Assembly: GCA_902826505.1 (NCBI GenBank)
Contig: CADEFG010000147.1
Location: forward strand, 3,687-9,404
Direction: 5' to 3'
Origin: an uncultured Acidobacteriota bacterium
GTDB lineage: Bacteria; Acidobacteriota; Blastocatellia; Pyrinomonadales; Pyrinomonadaceae
DNA length: 5,718 nt
Both the position numbers and the translations under genes were made by a program. Positions 1-4,545 of the stretch are shown here, piece by piece. Numbering within the stretch: position 1 is the first letter of the stretch; every line of letters begins with the position of its first letter. Under the pieces are notes generated by a model that saw only the letters and a program-made list of their open reading frames with translations, made no database searches and was not told where the DNA came from.

Positions 1-570
1 ATTATTTTATTGTTCACGCCGCCGTTCGATAAAGGCAAGCTCGAACCCGGCTATATCAAAGGCTACGTTCCCGGCGTGCGCGAAAACGGCGGACAGTACG
101 CGCACGGCGCATTATGGACGATCATTGCCTATGCACTGGCGGGAAAAGCCGATCTGGCGGCGGAACTTTTCGCGCTCATCAATCCGATCAATCACGCCAG
201 AAATCTCGAAGAAGCCGACCGCTATAAAAACGAGCCGTATGTTTTTACGGCTGACATTCACAATACCAAAAACAACGTCGGGCGCGGCGGCTGGAGCTGG
301 TACACGGGCTCGGCGGCGTGGGCGTATCGCGCCGTCACGGAATTTATGTTCGGTTTGCAAAAACGCGGCAATAATTTAATGATCAATCCGCATTTTCCGC
401 ACGCTTGGCGGAAAAGCGAGTTGATCTATCGTTTTGGTCGGACAACTTACATCTTTCGATATGATTTTTCAGAGAAACCTTCGAGCCTTCGATTTGACGG
501 AAAAGAACTGCAAAATGAGGAAATCCCTTTAATTGATGACGGCTCGGAGCATTTAATTGAAATCAATTGA
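1..570 (+). CDS. GH94 / cyclic beta-1,2-glucan synthase-like protein, C-terminal part (5' truncated by window)
   Basis: This is the last 189 residues of a larger protein; the frame is open from base 1, so the true start lies upstream. The segment reads like the C-terminal end of the GH94 phosphorylase module of cyclic beta-1,2-glucan synthases (NdvB/ChvB type). It has PPFDKGKLEPGYIKGY near bases 19-66, GVRENGGQYAHGALW at 73-117, a LINPINHARNLEEADRY-like segment near 175-231, the YVFTADI segment just after, and GRGGWSWYTGSAAWAYRA from 280. Family knowledge: GH94 modules cleave or rearrange beta-glucosidic bonds with phosphate, and in NdvB they set glucan chain length beside a GT84 synthase domain at the inner membrane. 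The catalytic acid and any GT84 domain would lie upstream and cannot be seen. A stand-alone 1,2-beta-oligoglucan or cellobiose phosphorylase remains possible. The tail (about base 440 on) is the usual small beta-rich end. The gene ends in TGA, with no terminator hairpin after it. Confidence 0.93.
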   Translation: MILLFTPPFDKGKLEPGYIKGYVPGVRENGGQYAHGALWTIIAYALAGKADLAAELFALINPINHARNLEEADRYKNEPYVFTADIHNTKNNVGRGGWSWYTGSAAWAYRAVTEFMFGLQKRGNNLMINPHFPHAWRKSELIYRFGRTTYIFRYDFSEKPSSLRFDGKELQNEEIPLIDDGSEHLIEIN

Positions 571-605
571 TCTTAAAACGCAAAATCCGTAACCAATATC
601 AATTC

Positions 606-610
606 GGAGG
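606..610 (+). promoter_or_regulatory. strong Shine-Dalgarno GGAGG before ATG 617
   Basis: GGAGG lies 6 bases before an ATG at 617-619, which is near-ideal spacing. It is the best-looking ribosome binding site in the window, yet it leads only into a 40-codon frame. It could be the surviving start of a gene that later decayed, or it could serve a real small protein. Confidence 0.4.
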
Positions 611-616
611 AAAATA

Positions 617-739
617 ATGTTTGAGAACGATCGATTTCGCCTTTCAACAATCTCGTTCCAAAAGGAATCAGCCCGAAACCGATCGACTTTGCGAAAATTG
701 CCGCTGACATTCGCACAAAGTAAACTTGATTTGAGTTAA
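617..739 (+). CDS. possible small ORF (40 aa) or decayed gene start
   Basis: The ATG at 617 follows GGAGG at 606-610 and opens a 40-residue frame starting MFENDRFRLS and ending at TAA 737-739. The peptide is basic, has no signal peptide or membrane segment, and matches no family I recognise. The overlapping frame at 625-723 looks more like protein: it contains NNLVPKGISPKPIDFAKIA and ends in a TAA at 721-723, with codons like those of neighbouring genes (CCG, AAA, ATC, GAC). A one-base insertion or deletion around 635-645 would join the ATG to that frame. So this may be the remnant 5' end of a frameshifted gene rather than a functional small gene. A chance frame is also possible. Confidence 0.22.
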   Translation: MFENDRFRLSTISFQKESARNRSTLRKLPLTFAQSKLDLS

Positions 740-745
740 TTTACG

Positions 746-765
746 TTTTTTTAGATTTTTTTAGA
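746..765. repeat. perfect tandem 10-base repeat TTTTTTTAGA x2 (phased T-tracts)
   Basis: The unit TTTTTTTAGA occurs at 746-755 and again at 756-765 without mismatch, followed by more AT-rich sequence. Runs of T repeated at about 10 bases, one helical turn, are known to bend DNA. The site lies within the gap upstream of the GC-rich island. It could be part of an upstream promoter element or a binding site for a nucleoid protein, or it may be simple AT-rich drift. Confidence 0.6.
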
Positions 766-869
766 TAATTTAAGGACTTTTACGAGCAGGCATTTATAAA
801 ATAACCGAAAGTGTATTTTATCGTCAAACAATTGGCGGTTTGGCAAATTTCTTTACTTTATGCAGAAAA

Positions 870-961
870 GCTGTGCGCAAACCCGCGGAGTTCCGTTTGG
901 CTGACAGAGTGCGCCGCACGCGCCGCTCTGTCGAAGAGCAGCGCACGCCGTGGGTCACAGC
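870..961. other. GC-rich island with nested inverted repeats; possible structured RNA or palindromic repeat element
   Basis: Four nested, mutually compatible stems can be drawn: 870-875 with 956-961 (GCTGTG/CACAGC), 881-888 with 948-955 (ACCCGCGG/CCGTGGGT, one G-U), 909-914 with 941-946 (GTGCGC/GCGCAC), and 925-929 with 935-939 (GCTCT/AGAGC, 5-base loop). That pairs 25 of the 27 bases on the 3' arm, leaving only 940 and 947 unpaired, while the 5' arm carries bulges of 5, 20 and 10 bases. The composition contrasts sharply with the AT-rich flanks. I do not recognise a known RNA family: it lacks the signature loops of SRP RNA, tmRNA and RNase P. It could be a small RNA, a cis-acting leader, or a dispersed palindromic repeat. 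All three frames contain either stops or low-quality peptide, so coding is not favoured. No T-run terminator follows on the plus strand. Confidence 0.4.
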
Positions 962-1002
962 AATGGGCGTTGACGGGCGGTTTTCACGATCAGCCGCGGT
1001 GA

Positions 1003-1128
1003 CCAGACACGTTCAGTCATTGGCTTGAAGCAAAAGCGAATAACTTGCGAAAACCGTTGAAAGAAAATTTGGCAAATCCGGATTACCTGTTTATTCCGAC
1101 TCCGTCGCTTTTTAATATGTTAGAATAA
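1003..1128 (+). pseudogene. possible gene remnant: protein-like C-terminal frame with no start
   Basis: After a TGA at 1000-1002 the frame stays open for 41 codons to TAA 1126-1128. It reads convincingly as a protein end, with DTFSHWLEAKANNLRKPLK followed by NPDYLFIPTPSLFNMLE. Codons resemble those of the flanking genes (CCG, TCG, AAT, GAA). The only in-frame ATG is three codons from the end, so it cannot be a gene as it stands. The same frame is open upstream of the TGA back to 805, including FHDQPR just before the stop. A point mutation creating TGA, or insertion of the GC-rich island into an older gene, would explain this. I do not recognise the family. It may also be a chance open stretch. 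Confidence 0.28.
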
Positions 1129-1167
1129 AAAAAAATTTAATTTGCATCCAATTTTAATTGAACAAAC

Positions 1168-1172
1168 GGGAG
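1168..1172 (+). promoter_or_regulatory. Shine-Dalgarno GGGAG fixing the VCBS gene start at ATG 1182
   Basis: GGGAG sits 9 bases before ATG 1182-1184. The longer frame could begin at a TTG at 1158, but that codon lies before this site and would add eight polar and charged residues ahead of a well-formed signal peptide. The ATG is therefore the better start. Confidence 0.75.
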
Positions 1173-1181
1173 ACCATCATC

Positions 1182-2201
1182 ATGAGATCTTTACGGGTAA
1201 GTTTTGTTTTTTGTATTTGTCTGCTCCTGGCACAAAGCGTTTCCGCAACCGATCACAGCTATAAACTTGACTTCGATGGCGACGGCAAAACCGACATTGC
1301 GGTTTATCGAGAAGGCTCGCGGGCGGGAGAGCTGGCGCCCCAACCTTCTTACTGGTATTTTCTCAATACTCAAACCGCGCAGACAAGTGTCGTTCAATGG
1401 GGACGCACGCTCGATGTGCCGGCGCCGGCTGATTATGATAACGATGGGAAAACCGATGTCGGGATTTATCGTTGGTGGAATTTTGAAACCGGCGATGCGA
1501 ATGATTGGTGGTTAAGCAAAAGCTCGGGCGGCTATCAGATTCTCGTTTATGAGTGGGAGATCGGCGGCTACAATAAATTCAACCGGAATTATATCGGGGA
1601 CGGACGCGCCGAAATCGCCCAGCTTTATAAAGTAAATATCAGCCAGGACCCGAACGAAAGCTGTTTTATAAGCATTTATTTTATCGGCGACCCGGATAAC
1701 GACACGATCCGCAAAACCGTCGGCGATACTTGTAATGTGATTCCGACACCGATTCCCGGCGATTATGACAACGACGGTCGAAGCGAAATCGCCGTCTTTA
1801 GCAATCAAACCTTCAAAGTTTGGTTTCCGCCCTATAATGTCGCCTATACGACTCCGGACATGGTACAATCCTTAAACGTCGATGTGCCGACGCCGGGCGA
1901 TTATGACGGCGACGGCAAAACCGATTTCGCGGGCACCAAAGGTCAGGCGGGCAGACTTCTCTGGCGCATCAAGCAAAGCAGTTCGGGCGTTGAAACGGAA
2001 ACCGATTTTGGTTTCGCCACCGATAAACCGGTGCCGGGCGATTATGACGGCGACGGCAAAACCGATATTGCCGTCTTTCGTCCGAGCGATTCAAGCTGGT
2101 GGATCATGAATAGCGCGAGCGGGATTGTTTCTTCCTGGTATTTCGGCTACGCCACGGATACGCCGTTAGCGATGCCGGTCATTCCTTTCGACCCATCTTA
2201 A
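1182..2201 (+). CDS. secreted FG-GAP/VCBS-repeat beta-propeller protein
   Basis: The protein has 339 residues. It begins with a signal peptide: MRSLRV, a hydrophobic stretch to about residue 18, and likely cleavage after VSA at 22. The rest is built from repeats carrying a calcium-binding D-x-D-x-D-G loop followed by (K/R)-(T/S)-(D/E)-(I/V/F)-(A/G). The loops begin near residues 30 (DFDGDGKTDIAVYR), 84 (DYDNDGKTDVGIYR), 137 (degenerate, YIGDGRAEIAQLY), 194 (DYDNDGRSEIAVF), 240 and 287 (both DYDGDGKTD). Six units at 46-57 residue spacing fit a beta-propeller like those of integrin alpha chains. Between loops come W/Y-rich strands such as SSWWIMNSASG. No enzyme domain, membrane anchor or sorting tail is visible, so it is probably released or bound to another surface factor. 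The gene starts at ATG 1182 behind GGGAG and ends 57 bases before the DUF1800 gene, probably as an operon. Its exact function cannot be read from the sequence; binding or scaffolding is an inference. Confidence 0.93.
   Translation: MRSLRVSFVFCICLLLAQSVSATDHSYKLDFDGDGKTDIAVYREGSRAGELAPQPSYWYFLNTQTAQTSVVQWGRTLDVPAPADYDNDGKTDVGIYRWWNFETGDANDWWLSKSSGGYQILVYEWEIGGYNKFNRNYIGDGRAEIAQLYKVNISQDPNESCFISIYFIGDPDNDTIRKTVGDTCNVIPTPIPGDYDNDGRSEIAVFSNQTFKVWFPPYNVAYTTPDMVQSLNVDVPTPGDYDGDGKTDFAGTKGQAGRLLWRIKQSSSGVETETDFGFATDKPVPGDYDGDGKTDIAVFRPSDSSWWIMNSASGIVSSWYFGYATDTPLAMPVIPFDPS
1892..2066 (+). repeat. 34-base perfect direct repeat within the VCBS gene (1892-1925 and 2033-2066)
   Basis: Two copies of the same 34 bases, starting GCCGGGCGATTATGACGG, encode the calcium loops of the last two blades. 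They lie 141 bases (47 codons) apart. The shorter core GGCGACGGCAAAACCGA also occurs in the first blade near 1269. The identity is at base level, so these blades were probably duplicated or homogenised recently. Recombination between the copies would gain or lose one whole blade in frame. Confidence 0.9.
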
Positions 2202-2258
2202 CTAAACTTTAATAATTATTTTCTTATTTTCGATCAAACAGACAAAGACGCTAAAGGT

Positions 2259-4520
2259 ATGAATCGCAAACAATTAAATGATCTCCTAAATGATCTCCGA
2301 AAAATATCGGGTATTTTATTTATCGGCTGTTTTTTGGCTTTTTCGGTGCCGGCACAAACCGATCCGAACCCCAATTCGCCGACTCCGGTTTTATTAACTG
2401 CGCCGGGTTCGACACGCGCACTCGCCGTCCGCGAAACAAACAAATCTTTGGGCGACAAGCTACCGACCGCGCCGGGCGATTCGTTTGATCCGTATTCCAC
2501 AGTGATCTTGTATGTCACCAATCTCGAATTGCTGAGCGGCGAAAGCGCTTCGGCTTTTCGCGTCTATGGCGAAGATTCGAACGGCAGACGATTTAGTTTT
2601 CCGGTCTTGGGTCTCAAATTGATCGACCGCCGCAACCGCATCTACGCGCTGATCTTCAAATTAGGCGACGAAACGAGGGACGGTGAACAACCAATGGCGG
2701 AAGGCGAGCTGCTGGTCAGCGCGGCGTGGCGCGGGTTGGAAAGCAACCGCGTGCGGCTCGGTTTAGGAAAAGTCGGCGGCGACATCAAAGATGATGGCGG
2801 CACCGTTCCGAAATCCTTTTCGGCGTCGACCGATCTTTCCGCCTCGAAACAACCCGCCGATGAAACGAATATTATCGGTTATCGTTGGTCGGGCGACCGA
2901 ACCCGTTTTTTGGAACAGGCGACTTTTGGACCGACGGCGGCTTTGGAAGATCGGATCCGCCGGATCGGACTGCGCACCTGGCTCGCCGAACAATTTGAAA
3001 CACCTTATCCTTCAACCGCTAATCCTTATCCGGTTTTTTCGTTGCGAGCGACCAACCCGGCAGCCGATTGCAACGGATTGATCGATGGCGGCGTTCCCGA
3101 CCCCGATCCGCTCTGTTTTGCCAACCACTACACGATGTATCCGGTGCAGAATTGGTTTTACAAAGAAGCCTTTTACGGCGACGCGCAGCTCAGACACCGC
3201 GTCGCGTGGGCGTTAGCGCAGCTTTGGGTAATTTCCGGCGTTGAAGTTCAGCAATCGAGCCATCTGACCGCCTATCATAAGGTTTTGAGCAGAAACGCTT
3301 TTGGTAACTGGCGGACATTGATGCAGGAAATGACGCTCAATCCGGGAATGGGCGGTTATCTGAATATGCGTAATTCGACGCGGTTTGCGCCGAACGAAAA
3401 CTATGCCCGCGAGGTTTTACAGCTTTTTAACATCGGTTTGTTTATGCTCGATAACGAAGGAAAGGTCATTATTGACCAGACCACCAACCAGCCGATCCCA
3501 ACCTATGACCAAAATACGGTCAATAATTTCACCCTGACATTTACAGGCTGGAATTTATGCGAAGTCTCGGGAACCCAGTGTCCGAGCCGGGTGCCGGGCG
3601 CACCGAACTTTATCGATCCGATGATTATTACAAATCCGAATAATCACGAGCTATCGGCAAAGACTTTGCTGACCTATCCGGGTTCGACGACGACCAATAT
3701 TGCGGCGTGCCCGGGCTGCACGGGAACGGCGATCACGACTTACGCGAACAATTCGCTCAATCAGGCGCTGGATAATATTTACAATCATCCGAATGTCGCG
3801 CAGTTTGTCAGCAAGTTTTTGATCCAGCAGCTTGTCACCGGCGACCCGACCCCGGCGTATGTCGGTCGAATCGCGGCGGTCTTTAATGCCAATCGAACGA
3901 ATCCGACGCAGATGAAGGAAGTCATCAAAGCGATTCTGCTCGATCCCGAAGCGCGCGGCGACGCGAAAACCGATCCGCGCTACGGCAAACTGCGCGAACC
4001 CGTTCTTTTTTTGACCAATCTTGCGCGGCACTTTGATGTGCGTTCGGCAGACCGTTCGCTTTTGAGCGATGGCGTGGTCTCAACGGAAACAAGTGCGATG
4101 GGACAAATTGCCTTTATGTCGCCGACGGTTTTCAATTTCTACCCGCCGGATTACGTGGTGCCGGGAACTGCTTTTAAAGGACCCGAATTTGCGCTTTTTA
4201 CGACCGGGACATCCGTGACGCGGATAAATTTCGGGAACACGATTATTTTTAATCGGATCGACGTCAACCCGAACCGGCGTGTGACGCTCGGAACGTCGAT
4301 CAGTTTGGCGGATTTGCAGACCTTCGCCGAAGCCGACCCGAGCGGCAACCAATTGATGGACGCGCTTAACCAGAAGTTGATGCACGGCGCGATGTCGGCG
4401 CAAATGCGAAGCACGATTCAGAATGTCGTGCTGACGGTTCCCGAATCAAATCCGCTTTTGCGGGTGCAAAGAGCTGTTTATTTGATTGTGACCTCGTCGC
4501 AATATCAGGTGCAAAGATAA
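2259..4520 (+). CDS. secreted DUF1800 family protein
   Basis: The protein has 753 residues. An N-terminal signal peptide (charged n-region, hydrophobic core about residues 17-30, likely cleavage after VPA at 32) directs export. FIGC at 21-24 resembles a lipobox, but the hydrophobic FLAF that follows argues against a lipoprotein. Residues 35-175 form a proline-rich linker and a strand-rich region ending VSAAWRGLESNRVRLGLG, perhaps a beta-sandwich. The DUF1800 domain (Pfam PF08811) spans about 205-753, with RFLEQATFGPT (216-226), RHRVAWALAQLWV (312-324), GNWRTLMQEMTLNPGMGGYLN (349-369), PNENYAREVLQLFNIGL (378-394), FTLTFTGWN (424-432), HPNVAQFVSKFLIQQLV (510-526) and IKAILLDPEAR (556-566). To my knowledge the family's molecular function is unknown; its genes commonly sit next to DUF1501 genes, as here. 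Three cysteine clusters (271/286, 434/441, 484/487) fit an extracytoplasmic protein. The ribosome binding site is weak: AAGG is only one base before the ATG, but no better in-frame start precedes the signal peptide. Confidence 0.95.
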   Translation: MNRKQLNDLLNDLRKISGILFIGCFLAFSVPAQTDPNPNSPTPVLLTAPGSTRALAVRETNKSLGDKLPTAPGDSFDPYSTVILYVTNLELLSGESASAFRVYGEDSNGRRFSFPVLGLKLIDRRNRIYALIFKLGDETRDGEQPMAEGELLVSAAWRGLESNRVRLGLGKVGGDIKDDGGTVPKSFSASTDLSASKQPADETNIIGYRWSGDRTRFLEQATFGPTAALEDRIRRIGLRTWLAEQFETPYPSTANPYPVFSLRATNPAADCNGLIDGGVPDPDPLCFANHYTMYPVQNWFYKEAFYGDAQLRHRVAWALAQLWVISGVEVQQSSHLTAYHKVLSRNAFGNWRTLMQEMTLNPGMGGYLNMRNSTRFAPNENYAREVLQLFNIGLFMLDNEGKVIIDQTTNQPIPTYDQNTVNNFTLTFTGWNLCEVSGTQCPSRVPGAPNFIDPMIITNPNNHELSAKTLLTYPGSTTTNIAACPGCTGTAITTYANNSLNQALDNIYNHPNVAQFVSKFLIQQLVTGDPTPAYVGRIAAVFNANRTNPTQMKEVIKAILLDPEARGDAKTDPRYGKLREPVLFLTNLARHFDVRSADRSLLSDGVVSTETSAMGQIAFMSPTVFNFYPPDYVVPGTAFKGPEFALFTTGTSVTRINFGNTIIFNRIDVNPNRRVTLGTSISLADLQTFAEADPSGNQLMDALNQKLMHGAMSAQMRSTIQNVVLTVPESNPLLRVQRAVYLIVTSSQYQVQR
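2275..2298 (+). repeat. 12-base perfect tandem duplication in the DUF1800 leader
   Basis: TAAATGATCTCC occurs twice in a row (2275-2286, 2287-2298). It encodes the repeated LNDLLNDL in the charged part of the signal peptide, residues 6-13. The duplication is in frame and lengthens the n-region by four residues. It looks like a recent slippage event and could vary among strains. Confidence 0.85.
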
Positions 4521-4537
4521 TTTTTGGTTTTTAGTTT

Positions 4538-4542
4538 GAGGA
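4538..4542 (+). promoter_or_regulatory. Shine-Dalgarno GAGGA for the DUF1501 gene
   Basis: GAGGA ends three bases before ATG 4546 in the 25-base gap after the DUF1800 stop. It supports this ATG as the start and supports translation of the DUF1501 protein from a shared message. Confidence 0.7.
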
Positions 4543-4545
4543 ATT

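Larger units (their letters stand above)
571..1181. other. long gap without a convincing intact gene
   Basis: These 611 bases separate the GH94 gene from the VCBS gene. No frame here is both long and equipped with a plausible start. The first part (571-740) has mixed composition and carries a short open frame behind a good ribosome binding site. The middle (about 740-860) is very AT-rich with T-tracts. A GC-rich island with nested inverted repeats follows (870-1004), and then a protein-like frame that lacks a start and ends at 1128. The last 50 bases are AT-rich leader of the VCBS gene. The mixture suggests a decayed gene, an inserted repeat element or a non-coding RNA locus. I cannot choose between these from the sequence alone. 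Confidence 0.6.

Noticed and set aside
555..568. AATTGA-AA-TCAATT inverted repeat at the end of the GH94 gene as a terminator
   Set aside because: The loop would be only two bases, the stem is AT-only and no T-run follows.
571..740. Minus-strand frame reading MSAAIFAKSIGFGLIPFG and ending near 578
   Set aside because: It is under 60 residues, has no ribosome binding site, and looks like the mirror of the protein-like plus-strand frame.
811..1028. Two overlapping 62-63 residue frames as genes
   Set aside because: Neither has a ribosome binding site (starts would be GTG/ATG-poor, TTG at 840). They overlap each other across the GC-rich hairpin island, where lack of stops is expected from base composition.
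839..1077. TTTGGCAAAT at 839-848 and 1068-1077 as target-site repeats flanking an insertion
   Set aside because: Ten bases with no extended similarity is not far from chance in a gap this size, and no terminal inverted repeats accompany them.
1121..1126. TAGAAT as a -10 box for the VCBS unit
   Set aside because: It matches five of six consensus bases, but no recognisable -35 lies 16-18 bases upstream (sequence there is GACTCC-like), and AT-rich DNA gives such matches often.
1158..1181. Longer start (TTG 1158) for the VCBS gene
   Set aside because: It lies before the GGGAG site and would put charged residues ahead of a normal signal peptide.
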